Source of the DNA: JAKQDP01 sp964536975
GTDB taxonomy: Bacteria; Patescibacteriota; Patescibacteriia; 2-01-FULL-39-33
Direction: 5' to 3'
Assembly (NCBI GenBank): GCA_964536975.1
Contig: CAZHYS010000004.1
Span: 1-64,000 of the forward strand
DNA: 64,000 nucleotides
The stretch's first letter is position 1. Every line of letters starts with the position of its first letter. The notes beneath the pieces are model-generated. The model worked only from the letters and a program-made list of their open reading frames with translations. It had not been told where the DNA came from and did no database searches. This document shows, in pieces, positions 34,567 to 42,227 of the stretch. The position numbers and the translations under genes were made by a program.

Positions 34567-35259
34567 ATGGAAATTGGAGGACTCCAACCGGTAACTTTAT
34601 TGGATTATCCGCAAAAAGTGGCAGCGATAATTTTTACACAAGGTTGTAATATGCGCTGTCCTTTTTGTTATAATCCGAATTTGGTTTTGACCGAATCAGT
34701 CAAAATTCCGACTTTTAATTATCGGGAGGTTTTGAAATTTTTGAAGAAAAGAAAAAAGTACTTGGATGCCGTTGTAGTCACTGGCGGCGAGCCGACGGTT
34801 CAGCCTGATTTGCTGAAATTTTTGAGCCGGATGAAAAAAATCGGCTATCTTATCAAGTTGGATACCAACGGCCTCAATTCTCGGCTTTTGGAAAAAATAA
34901 TCTCCGATCGGCTGGCTGATTATCTGGCCATGGATATAAAAGGCCCGTTTAATGATTATGGGAGATTCTGCGGCGTTGATGTTTTGCCAGAAAATATTAT
35001 CAGAAGCGTCGCCCTTATTAAAAAAAGCGGTCTAAATTATGAGTTTCGTAGCACTCTGGTCAAAGGATTACACAGTAAAAAAGACATTTTGCAAATGGCC
35101 GCCGATCTCGGCCGGGTGAAAAAGTATTTTTTGCAAGACTTTTCCCCCGCGGAGCGCTTGGTCGGTCAGGATTTTACTGGACGCAAGTTCAGCCGCAAAG
35201 AAAAAGAAGAAATTTTAAAATTGGTTTCTGATAAAGTTGGCGATTGCCAGTGGCGGTAA
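34567..35259 (+). CDS. nrdG: anaerobic RNR activating radical-SAM protein
   Basis: 230 aa. Cys27, Cys31 and Cys34 in CNMRCPFC form the CxxxCxxC site for a 4Fe-4S cluster, and VVTGGEPTVQPD is the SAM-binding GGE motif. It generates the glycyl radical on the RNR. It starts 12 bases after the free glycyl-radical ORF, so body, radical domain and activase form one operon. Some NrdG-like proteins in this size class are also called pyruvate-formate-lyase activating-like; the context decides for NrdG. Confidence 0.92.
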   Translation: MEIGGLQPVTLLDYPQKVAAIIFTQGCNMRCPFCYNPNLVLTESVKIPTFNYREVLKFLKKRKKYLDAVVVTGGEPTVQPDLLKFLSRMKKIGYLIKLDTNGLNSRLLEKIISDRLADYLAMDIKGPFNDYGRFCGVDVLPENIIRSVALIKKSGLNYEFRSTLVKGLHSKKDILQMAADLGRVKKYFLQDFSPAERLVGQDFTGRKFSRKEKEEILKLVSDKVGDCQWR

Positions 35260-35296
35260 TTTATTGTATAATTAAATCAAAAATTACACTATTTTT

Positions 35297-35644
35297 ATGG
35301 CTGAATATAGACCTGATTTTTTGGGAAAAATAGAAGAAGACATCCAATACGCCAAGGCGACCGAGCACTTAGTCAAAGATCAGCGCGAGTCGCTGGAAAG
35401 ATTATTGTCGGAAAATCTGAAGTATGCCAAAGCCATCTACGCCGACACGCAGAAAATCAGGCGGTTCATGTTCTGGCGGATGATTATTAATATTGTCTGG
35501 ATTTTACTCATCATCGCCCCGATTATCGTCGCTTTTATTTTTTTACCCCCAGCCTTAAATGATTTATATCAAAGCTATCAGAATTTATTGGGCGGCGCGC
35601 AAGGCGGTTTTGACTTGTTGGAGCAGATGAAGCAGCTGAAATAA
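35297..35644 (+). CDS. small single-pass membrane protein
   Basis: 115 aa, not recognised. Residues 1-55 are charged and helical (EDIQYAKATEHLVKDQRESLERLL), one strong transmembrane helix lies at about 61-83 (INIVWILLIIAPIIVAFIF), and a short Gly/Gln tail follows. The start ATG lies about 17 bases after a TATAAT-like box (TGTATAAT). prfB begins 13 bases after its stop. Function unknown. Confidence 0.7.
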   Translation: MAEYRPDFLGKIEEDIQYAKATEHLVKDQRESLERLLSENLKYAKAIYADTQKIRRFMFWRMIINIVWILLIIAPIIVAFIFLPPALNDLYQSYQNLLGGAQGGFDLLEQMKQLK

Positions 35645-35657
35645 AGCGGTTATTTTT

Positions 35658-36747
35658 ATGAAGGAAATTATTTCTCAAATTAAGGATTTGCAACGGGCAA
35701 TCTCTAGGAATTGGAGGTTGCTTTGATTTGGATCGTCAAAAAAACGAGATAGCAAAAATCGAAACGCGGATCGCCCAGCCGGATTTTTGGACTGACCAGG
35801 ATGAGGCCAGGCAAATCAGGAAGCGCTATGAGGATTTGAAATTTGAATTGGCGCAGTGGGAGAAACTAAAAGAAGGGGCGGATAATCTGGCGGAGCTAGC
35901 GGCGGCTGATTTTTTGGATGAACAGCTTGAGCGGGAAGTAGCCAGGGATTTTCAATTGCTGCAAAACCGGTTTTATCAGCTGGATTTTGCGGTTTTATTT
36001 TCCGCCACTCACGACAAGGAAAACGCCATTTTATCCATTCACGCCGGTACCGGCGGAGTTGACGCTCAAGATTGGGCGGAAATGCTTCTACGGATGTATC
36101 TGCGGTTCTGCGAACAGCATCAGCTTTTGACGCGGGTAATTGACCGTTCAGACGGCAGTGAAGCCGGAATCAAAAGCGTGACGATTGAAGTGGAAGGCCG
36201 TTACGCTTATGGCTGGCTGAAATCGGAGAACGGCGTTCATCGTTTGGTGAGAATATCGCCATTTGACGCGGAAAAAATGCGCCACACCTCTTTTGCTTTG
36301 GTGGAGGTTTTGCCGGAAATTGAAGATGTAGAGGTGGAAATCAAAGATGATGACTTGAAAGTGGAAGTGATGCGTGCCGGCGGACATGGCGGTCAAAGCG
36401 TCAATACCACCGACAGTGCGGTTAGAATAACTCATTTGCCGACCAAAATCAGCGTCAAATGTCAGAACGAAAGATCCCAATTGCAAAACAAAAAAATGGC
36501 TTTGAAGATTTTAAAGTCAAAGCTACTCAAATATTACGAGGAGTCGGAAGCGAAAAAAGTAGAACAATTAAAAGGGGATTACCAACAAGCGCAGTGGGGC
36601 AATCAAGCCCGATCCTACGTCTTACAGCCGTACAAGCTGGTCAAAGATCACCGGACCGACTACGAGACGGCTGATGTTGATCGAGTTTTGGACGGCGGCT
36701 TGGAAGACTTTATTGAAGATTATTTGCGTCAACAGATTAAAAAATAA
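35658..36747 (+). CDS. prfB: peptide chain release factor 2, with programmed +1 frameshift
   Basis: RF2 reads UAA and UGA. The first 22 codons (35658-35723) end in CTT followed by an in-frame TGA at 35724. Skipping one T gives GAT TTG GAT and the remaining 340 residues, 362 aa in all. An internal SD-like GGAGG (35713-35717) three bases before CTT TGA is the classical autoregulatory slip site. The codon-reading SPF motif (RISPFDAEKM) and the catalytic GGQ (AGGHGGQSVN) are intact. The site confirms that UGA is a stop in this organism. Confidence 0.97.
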
Positions 36748-36762
36748 TTTATTTCCGAATCA

Positions 36763-38271
36763 ATGATTCGGTCGCTGGATAAATTCGTCGGTTCTCGGTC
36801 GCAATTTTTTTGGGGATCGCTAGTCGCTTTTATTTGCGGTGTCGCTGTCGGCTTCTATCAGCCGATCGGACACTTTTTTATTTTTTGCGCGACTTTGTCC
36901 CTATCCAGCGGGTTAATTTTTTTCTGGCGCAGCAAGAAAACGCGGGTAATTATCATTTTGGCATTGTTTTTTCTTTCTGGCGTCTGGCGATTTCAGTTAA
37001 GCCGTCCCGATTTCAGCGCCGAGACGAAAATTTATCATTACAACGGCCAGATGGTTGAGTTTTCGGCGCTGATAAAAAACGTTGATCGCCGGATTAATAG
37101 CCAGAAGATTACTTTGCAAGCCAAGTCGCTCTCGGTTGCCAGCGGCCAAAAAGATGCGAATGGAAATGTGTTAGCGACTATTGGCTTATACCCGCGGTAT
37201 TATCGCGGCCAGACGATTCAGCTTAAATGCCGGCTGTTGGCGCCGGAAAAATACGAAGAATTCGACTATCCCCGTTACTTGTCGCGCTATCAGATTTACT
37301 CTCTATGCTATCGGCCGGAAATCACTTTGCTCGGCCAGAATCAATTAAGCCAGGGGGTTTACTTGGCGCTGGACAGATTTTACGGACGATTTAATTCTTC
37401 CATTCCCGATCCGCCCGCTTCAATTTTGTCGGCGATGATTTTCGGACTTCGGCAAGGAATTCCCGACGACATTTCCGAGGATTTTTCCCGAACGGGCATC
37501 AGCCATATCATTTCCATCTCCGGCATGCACATTGTCATTATCCTAATGATTATTAATTTTATTTTGATTGGCTGCGGCTTTGTCCGCCAGCGCGCTTTTT
37601 GGCTGGCAGTGGCGGCGATTTCAGTTTATATAATATTTATCGGCGCCCCCGCTTCGGCGGTTCGCTCGGCGATAATGGGTGTGTTGCTACTACTATCGGC
37701 GCAGATCGGCCGATTGAATTACTCTTCCAACGCTCTGGTTTTTGCCGCCTTTGTTATGATTTTATTCAATCCTTGGCTGTTGATCGCGGACATCGGTTTT
37801 CAACTGTCTTTTCTTGCTTCTGCCGGAATCATCTATTTTCACCCCTTTTTCAAGAATAAATTCCGAAAGATCGGAGAAAAGACTTTTCTCGGCCTGGCTG
37901 ATATTTTGAGCGTCACCGTATCGGCTCAATTAATGACTTTGCCTCTTATCATTTTTTATTTCGGCGGGTTTTCTCCGATCAGTCTGTTGGCCAATCTGCT
38001 CATTCTGCCTTTTATTCCGCTGATGATGATTTTGGGCTTGGTTAATTCTTTGGTCTCTTTGGCGTCATTGACTTTGGGCCGGTTGTTCGGGGTGTTCAGC
38101 TGGCTGGCGACGGAGTATATGGTCTTGATGTCAAATTGGCTGTCAAAAATTCCCGGCGGCTATGTCACGTTGGGCGGAATGAATTTTATCCTGATGCTGG
38201 CCGGCTATTTTTTGTTGGTTTGTTTTATCTTTAAAATAAAAAGGGCGCAAATCAATGTTGATAAATTTTAA
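36763..38271 (+). CDS. comEC: ComEC/Rec2-family DNA uptake channel, membrane part
   Basis: 502-aa polytopic membrane protein. Two N-terminal helices, an external domain of about 140 residues (OB-like region with YYRGQTIQLKCRLLAPEKY), then the competence domain with FSRTGISHIISISGMHIVII and about eight helices. Canonical ComEC carries a metallo-beta-lactamase domain at its C-terminus; here this is the next gene, which overlaps it by 17 bases. The pair would import single-stranded DNA during transformation. Confidence 0.9.
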   Translation: MIRSLDKFVGSRSQFFWGSLVAFICGVAVGFYQPIGHFFIFCATLSLSSGLIFFWRSKKTRVIIILALFFLSGVWRFQLSRPDFSAETKIYHYNGQMVEFSALIKNVDRRINSQKITLQAKSLSVASGQKDANGNVLATIGLYPRYYRGQTIQLKCRLLAPEKYEEFDYPRYLSRYQIYSLCYRPEITLLGQNQLSQGVYLALDRFYGRFNSSIPDPPASILSAMIFGLRQGIPDDISEDFSRTGISHIISISGMHIVIILMIINFILIGCGFVRQRAFWLAVAAISVYIIFIGAPASAVRSAIMGVLLLLSAQIGRLNYSSNALVFAAFVMILFNPWLLIADIGFQLSFLASAGIIYFHPFFKNKFRKIGEKTFLGLADILSVTVSAQLMTLPLIIFYFGGFSPISLLANLLILPFIPLMMILGLVNSLVSLASLTLGRLFGVFSWLATEYMVLMSNWLSKIPGGYVTLGGMNFILMLAGYFLLVCFIFKIKRAQINVDKF

Positions 38272-39133
38272 AAAAATAGCCATCTGGCTTTTGTTCGGCC
38301 TGCTTTTTGTCGTGACAGTTTGGGTGGACGATTTTTCTCGCCGGCGGGTTCTGTCCGGTTTTGATGATGCCGCGGCTATAATGTCAGTTTATTTTTTTGA
38401 TGTCGGCCAAGGCGACGCGATTTTAATCCGGACGCCGGCGGGCGATGATATTTTGATTGACGGCGGTCCGGATGATACAGTAGTGAAAAAACTCGGTCAA
38501 TATTTGCCCTTAGGTGATTGGCAAATAGAATATTTGATATTGACTCATCCGGACAGTGATCATGTCACCGGATTGGTAGAGACAGCCAAGAGGTATGACA
38601 TCGGAACATTTATTATGTCCGGCCAAGCCGATGAAGCGTCAGCCTATCAAGAGCTTTTGGCCGTTGTCAAAGATAAAAAGATTCCCACCAAGCTCATCGT
38701 TGGGCCGGAGGAAATCGATTTTGGAGGAGGAGTCACTATGCGATTTTTCAATCCAACGGAAGATGTCTCGGGAAAAATACTCCATAATACCAACGACGCG
38801 TCTTTGGCTGGCCGCCTCGTTTTTGCCTCCACTTCCGTAATGCTGACCGGCGATCTGGAAAAAGAGGAAGAGTTTGCCGCCGATAGCCAAGGACTGAAGT
38901 CGGACATTTACAAGGCCGGCCATCATGGCGCTATTAATGCTAATGACGCGGAATTCACTAAGGCGGTCGCTCCGGATTATGCGGTCATTTCTGTCGGTTT
39001 GGATAATCCTTACGGCCACCCCGCTTATCGGACATTGAAGAATTTATCGGATATCGGAGCGGAAATATTCCGAACCGATCAGGATGGAGATGTGGTTTTT
39101 TATACTGACGGCGAAAAAATTTTGACCGAATAA
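38255..39133 (+). CDS. ComEC C-terminal-type metallo-beta-lactamase protein
   Basis: 292 aa. An N-terminal membrane helix (about 7-25) anchors an MBL-fold domain with FDVGQGDAILI, ILTHPDSDHVTGL (HxxxDH zinc motif variant) and KAGHHGAINAND, the ComEC_C pattern. The overlap with comEC by 17 bases suggests translational coupling and a split of an ancestral single gene. Likely role: a nuclease-like part of DNA uptake at the cell surface. A secreted hydrolase is an alternative. Confidence 0.88.
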   Translation: MLINFKKIAIWLLFGLLFVVTVWVDDFSRRRVLSGFDDAAAIMSVYFFDVGQGDAILIRTPAGDDILIDGGPDDTVVKKLGQYLPLGDWQIEYLILTHPDSDHVTGLVETAKRYDIGTFIMSGQADEASAYQELLAVVKDKKIPTKLIVGPEEIDFGGGVTMRFFNPTEDVSGKILHNTNDASLAGRLVFASTSVMLTGDLEKEEEFAADSQGLKSDIYKAGHHGAINANDAEFTKAVAPDYAVISVGLDNPYGHPAYRTLKNLSDIGAEIFRTDQDGDVVFYTDGEKILTE

Positions 39134-39139
39134 GCGGGC

Positions 39140-39168
39140 TTGTCGGCTTTGCTTTATTTTGCTAAAAT
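39140..39168 (+). promoter_or_regulatory. promoter of the response regulator and ndk
   Basis: TTGTCG, 17-bp spacer, TAAAAT with extended TGC. Expected start near 39175. Confidence 0.7.
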
Positions 39169-39200
39169 GATTTTGACTTTTAAATATTAATTGTTAAATT

Positions 39201-39584
39201 ATGCCTGACGAAAAAAAGAAGATTTTGCTAGTGGAGGATGATCCGATGATCGTGGAGATGTATAAAATGCGCTTGGAAGAAGAAGGTTTTGAAGTTTTGA
39301 TTACCGATCGAGGAAGCGAGGCGCTGGAATGGGCGATGAGCCGGAGGCCGGAAGTGGTTCTGTTGGATATCATTCTGCCGGAAGTGGATGGGTTTAGTAT
39401 CCTGCAAAATCTCAAGAACAGCCAAGAGACCAAAGACATTCCGGTGCTGCTATTGACCAACTTGGGTCAGGAATCGGATCAGGAGAAGGGGCGGCAAATG
39501 GGCGTGACCGACTATTTTGTCAAATCGCAGCACACGCCGGCGGATATCATTCAAAAAATAAATTCAATAATAATTAATAAGTAA
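39201..39584 (+). CDS. single-domain response regulator (CheY-like receiver)
   Basis: 127 aa, receiver domain only. Acidic pocket EDDP near residue 13, phosphorylation Asp in VVLLDIILPEVDGF (near 55), Thr/Ser switch LLLTNLG and Lys in YFVKSQHTPADII. No output domain and no histidine kinase within the window, so it must act by protein contact or phosphorelay with partners elsewhere. ndk starts eight bases later. Confidence 0.93.
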   Translation: MPDEKKKILLVEDDPMIVEMYKMRLEEEGFEVLITDRGSEALEWAMSRRPEVVLLDIILPEVDGFSILQNLKNSQETKDIPVLLLTNLGQESDQEKGRQMGVTDYFVKSQHTPADIIQKINSIIINK

Positions 39585-39591
39585 ATTGATA

Positions 39592-40095
39592 ATGGAAAAA
39601 GCGAAAACAGAGAAAACACTGGTTCTTCTTAAGCCGGATGCTGTCCAGCGGGGACTAATGGGAGAAATCATCACCCGATTTGAAAAGGCTGGAATGAGGA
39701 TTTCCGGCATGAAGCTAAAATGGGTTGACGCGGAAAGAGCCGGTCAGCATTATGGCGAAGACATTGCGCAAAGGAGGGGAGAAAAGGTCAGAAATTTATT
39801 GATAAATTTTATCACCTCCGGTCCGGTCCTAGCGATGGTGATAGAGGGCATTGATGTAGTGGAAAATGTCAGGATGATGTGCGGAACCACTGAGCCGAAG
39901 TCCGCGCCGCCCGGGACAATCAGGGGCGATTATTCCCACGTCAGTTATCGTCATGCCGATGAAGAAGGCAAGGCAGTAGAGAATATTATCCATGCTTCAG
40001 CCACTCCGGAAGAGGCAGAAAAAGAAATTTATTTGTGGTTTAATGAGGATGAAATTTACGATTATCACACCGTTTACGAAATTCATACCTTTTAA
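39592..40095 (+). CDS. ndk: nucleoside diphosphate kinase
   Basis: 167 aa. Balances NTP pools by transferring the gamma-phosphate through a phospho-His. KTLVLLKPDAVQRGLMGEI opens the fold and NIIHASATPEEAEKEI contains the active-site His. It is about 25 residues longer than the common 140-aa form, because of an insertion in the region before GTIRGDYSH (the YxxD/CGTTEPKSAPPG stretch) and a longer C-terminus. ATG 39592 is taken; an upstream TTG at 39586 is unlikely. Confidence 0.95.
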   Translation: MEKAKTEKTLVLLKPDAVQRGLMGEIITRFEKAGMRISGMKLKWVDAERAGQHYGEDIAQRRGEKVRNLLINFITSGPVLAMVIEGIDVVENVRMMCGTTEPKSAPPGTIRGDYSHVSYRHADEEGKAVENIIHASATPEEAEKEIYLWFNEDEIYDYHTVYEIHTF

Positions 40096-40105
40096 CAAAT
40101 CAAAA

Positions 40106-40141
40106 AAATTCTCTCCCCGATTATCAGGGAGAGAATTTTTT
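40106..40141. terminator. bidirectional terminator between ndk and rpmB
   Basis: AATTCTCTCCC pairs with GGGAGAGAATT. T-runs on both strands (TTTTTT on plus, TTTTTTTG on minus). It overlaps the rpmB stop codon. Confidence 0.9.
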
Positions 40142-40316
40142 AGTTCGCTTTTTTGTTTAGACTTTTGAGGCAGCTGGTGCAGATTCTTTTTCTTTTGCCA
40201 TCTATAGTTTTGACTTGAAGATTTATTTTTTGCGTTTTTTTGGTCTTCACTTTTGAGTGGCTGACATTAAAAGATGTTCTGGTGCCGCGGCCGCACACAT
40301 CGCAGACTTGCGCCAT
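40140..40316 (-). CDS. rpmB: ribosomal protein bL28
   Basis: 58 aa. MAQVCDVCGRGTRTSFNVSH at the N-terminus and KRKRICTSCLKSL near the end are the bL28 pattern, with CxxC pairs forming a zinc ribbon. The start ATG at 40316 lies 71 bases after the -10 box of a consensus promoter. It is a lone gene facing ndk, and it overlaps a bidirectional terminator at its 3' end. Confidence 0.95.
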   Translation of the reverse strand: MAQVCDVCGRGTRTSFNVSHSKVKTKKTQKINLQVKTIDGKRKRICTSCLKSLNKKAN

Positions 40317-40344
40317 ATTGTTTTGATGATTAACTAATTAGAGC

Positions 40345-40379
40345 TGGCCGGCCGCTACGCCAATCTTAGCGCCGACCGG
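40345..40379 (-). promoter_or_regulatory. rpmB leader hairpin
   Basis: On minus, GGTCGGC-GC pairs with GC-G-GCCGGCC in the middle of the rpmB 5' UTR. A GC-rich hairpin in an otherwise AT-rich leader; a possible ribosomal-protein autoregulatory site. Confidence 0.45.
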
Positions 40380-40390
40380 TTACAAAAGAA

Positions 40391-40419
40391 ATTTTATCAT
40401 AATTGCCAAAAAATGTCAA
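40391..40419 (-). promoter_or_regulatory. promoter of rpmB
   Basis: On minus: TTGACA, 17-bp spacer, TAAAAT with extended TGA. Confidence 0.88.
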
Positions 40420-40420
40420 T

Positions 40421-40448
40421 TTGCTATCATTAATTAGTAGATAATAAT
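40421..40448 (+). promoter_or_regulatory. promoter of the M50 protease gene
   Basis: TTGCTA, 16-bp spacer, AATAAT, back to back with the rpmB promoter. The expected leader is about 8 nt. Confidence 0.55.
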
Positions 40449-40462
40449 CATTATCACAAATT

Positions 40463-41092
40463 ATGCCGATTTATTGGGTATTCACTCAACCGATTTTTTT
40501 CCTTGTCTGGATCATCGCCGTGGTGGTCGCTCTCACTATCCACGAATTTTCTCATGCCGCGGCCGCCGCTTATTTCGGTGACAATACCGCCAAACTGATG
40601 GGACGCCTTAGCCTCAACCCGATTGTCCATATTGACCCATTGGGATTTTTTATGCTGATATTTCTGGGCCTCGGCTGGGCCAAGCCGGTGCCAGTCAACC
40701 CTTACAACTTGAGAAATTCTCGCTTCGCTTCCGGCTTTGTCGCGGCCGCCGGGCCGATTTCCAATCTCGCGGCAATCATTGTTTTTTCCTTGGGCATCAG
40801 ATTGCTTACTCCTTTTTTGGGTCCGGAAAACCTCTTGGTCAATTTTTTGTTTATGCTGGTCTTAGTCAACGCAGTGCTTTTGGCTTTCAATCTTATCCCC
40901 ATCCCGCCCTTGGACGGTTCCAAGGTGCTGTTTAGCCTTTTGCCGGACAAATTCAATGATTTTAAGTATAAATTGTCAGTCAACGGCCCTTGGATATTAT
41001 TCATGATAATCCTTTTTGATAGTCTGTCCGGTTTGGGCTTATTCGGTCGGCTGTTTGTTTGGTTTTTCAACTTTTTAACCAAATTTATCTGA
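40463..41092 (+). CDS. site-2-protease-like M50 membrane metalloprotease
   Basis: 209-aa polytopic protein. The zinc motif HEFSHA (HExxH) lies near residue 28 within the first helices, and the second ligand region is NLIPIPPLDGSKVL near 145-158. The short form, without PDZ or CBS domains, is common in CPR and Firmicutes. Substrates are unknown; family members cleave membrane-bound regulators or signal-peptide remnants. It has its own promoter and a very short leader. Confidence 0.93.
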   Translation: MPIYWVFTQPIFFLVWIIAVVVALTIHEFSHAAAAAYFGDNTAKLMGRLSLNPIVHIDPLGFFMLIFLGLGWAKPVPVNPYNLRNSRFASGFVAAAGPISNLAAIIVFSLGIRLLTPFLGPENLLVNFLFMLVLVNAVLLAFNLIPIPPLDGSKVLFSLLPDKFNDFKYKLSVNGPWILFMIILFDSLSGLGLFGRLFVWFFNFLTKFI

Positions 41093-41116
41093 TTTTTCAG
41101 TTTTTTCCGCTTCATC

Positions 41117-41145
41117 TTGACTTATTTTTGATAATTGTTTAAAAT
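41117..41145 (+). promoter_or_regulatory. promoter of the str operon
   Basis: TTGACT, 17-bp spacer, TAAAAT. Expected start near 41152, giving a leader of about 110 nt. Confidence 0.85.
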
Positions 41146-41206
41146 ATCATTGTTAAATTATTAATAATCAAAAATCAAAATCCCCGTAAATTATTAGGAA
41201 AAACAA

Positions 41207-41250
41207 CCCAATGATTTTACCCCGGGGTTCCCTCTTATTGGGAATTTTTT
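41207..41250 (+). promoter_or_regulatory. attenuator-like leader of rpsL-rpsG-fusA
   Basis: GTTCCC (41227-41232) pairs with GGGAAT (41240-41245), directly followed by TTTTTT, a terminator-like hairpin 13 bases before rpsL. CCCAAT (41207-41212) can pair with ATTGGG (41237-41242), which uses the same G residues, so an antiterminator is possible. Confidence 0.5.
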
Positions 41251-41262
41251 ATAACCTAGATT

Positions 41263-41691
41263 ATGCCAACTATCAACCAGCTGTTAAAAAAAGGCAGAAA
41301 AACCCCCAAAACAAAATCCAAAACTCCTGATTTGCAGGTGACTTTGGACAGTTTGCACCGCAAACGCAGAAGCGTGCCCAAGGGCAACTCTTTCAAGCGG
41401 GGCGTCTGTTTGCAAGTGAGAACTACTACCCCGAAAAAGCCGAACTCCGCGCTCCGGAAAATCGCCAGAGTGCGCTTGTCCAACGGCCAGGAAGTGACCG
41501 CCTACATCCCGGGCGAGGGCCACAATCTCCAGGAACACTCCATTGTGCTCATCCGCGGCGGCCGCATCAAGGATTTGCCGGGCGTCCGCTATCACATCGT
41601 TCGGGGCGTTTTTGACGCCGCCGGTGTCGGCGCGCGCAAGCGGGGCCGCAGCAAATACGGCTCCAAACAGGACAAGAAGGCGAAATCTTAA
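41263..41691 (+). CDS. rpsL: ribosomal protein uS12
   Basis: 142 aa. Decoding-centre protein of the 30S subunit; KPNSALRKIARVRL and YIPGEGHNLQEHS are the conserved loops. The lysine sites linked to streptomycin resistance in other bacteria are in their usual context (TTTPKKPNSA). About 18 residues longer than E. coli uS12, mostly from an insertion after the N-terminus. First gene of rpsL-rpsG-fusA, behind an attenuator-like leader. Confidence 0.97.
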   Translation: MPTINQLLKKGRKTPKTKSKTPDLQVTLDSLHRKRRSVPKGNSFKRGVCLQVRTTTPKKPNSALRKIARVRLSNGQEVTAYIPGEGHNLQEHSIVLIRGGRIKDLPGVRYHIVRGVFDAAGVGARKRGRSKYGSKQDKKAKS

Positions 41692-41714
41692 ATAATTTTA
41701 TTTAGACAAATATT

Positions 41715-42179
41715 ATGCGAGGCAAACCAGCATCAAAAAGAAAAATCGCTCCCGATAGCAAATTTAATCGGGAAGACACCGCCAAATTCATCAATTATTT
41801 GATGGAGCGGGGCAAAAGAAATGCCGCTGAAAAAATTTTTTATGAAGCGCTTGATATCGTTTCTCAAAAAACCAAGCAGGACGCGTTGGAAGTCTTTGAC
41901 ACAGCGATAAAGAATATTTCTCCGACTGTGGAAATCCGTGGCCGACGGGTCGGCGGCGCCAATTATCAGGTGCCGGTGGCTGTTCGCTCGGAAAGAAGCT
42001 TTACTTTGGCCTGCCGTTGGCTGCTGGTCGCCGCCAAAGCCAGAAAAGGCAAGAAGATGGCGGAAAAATTGGCGGAAGAGCTTATTGCCGCCTACAACAG
42101 CGAAGGCGCCGCTGTCAAGAAAAAACAAGACGTTTATCGCATGGCCGAAGCCAATCGAGCCTTTGCCCATTTTGGCTAA
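41715..42179 (+). CDS. rpsG: ribosomal protein uS7
   Basis: 154 aa, binds the 3' major domain of 16S rRNA. MRGKPASKRKIAPDSKF at the start and YQVPVAVRSERS in the middle identify it, and the end AEANRAFAHFG is complete. Position between rpsL and fusA is the conserved str order. No SD in its 23-base spacer. In other bacteria uS7 represses the str operon by binding the rpsL-rpsG spacer; here that spacer is too short for such a site. Confidence 0.97.
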   Translation: MRGKPASKRKIAPDSKFNREDTAKFINYLMERGKRNAAEKIFYEALDIVSQKTKQDALEVFDTAIKNISPTVEIRGRRVGGANYQVPVAVRSERSFTLACRWLLVAAKARKGKKMAEKLAEELIAAYNSEGAAVKKKQDVYRMAEANRAFAHFG

Positions 42180-42227
42180 TTTAGTTTCTTTAAAATTCAA
42201 AATTACAAATTTAAAATTTAATAAATT

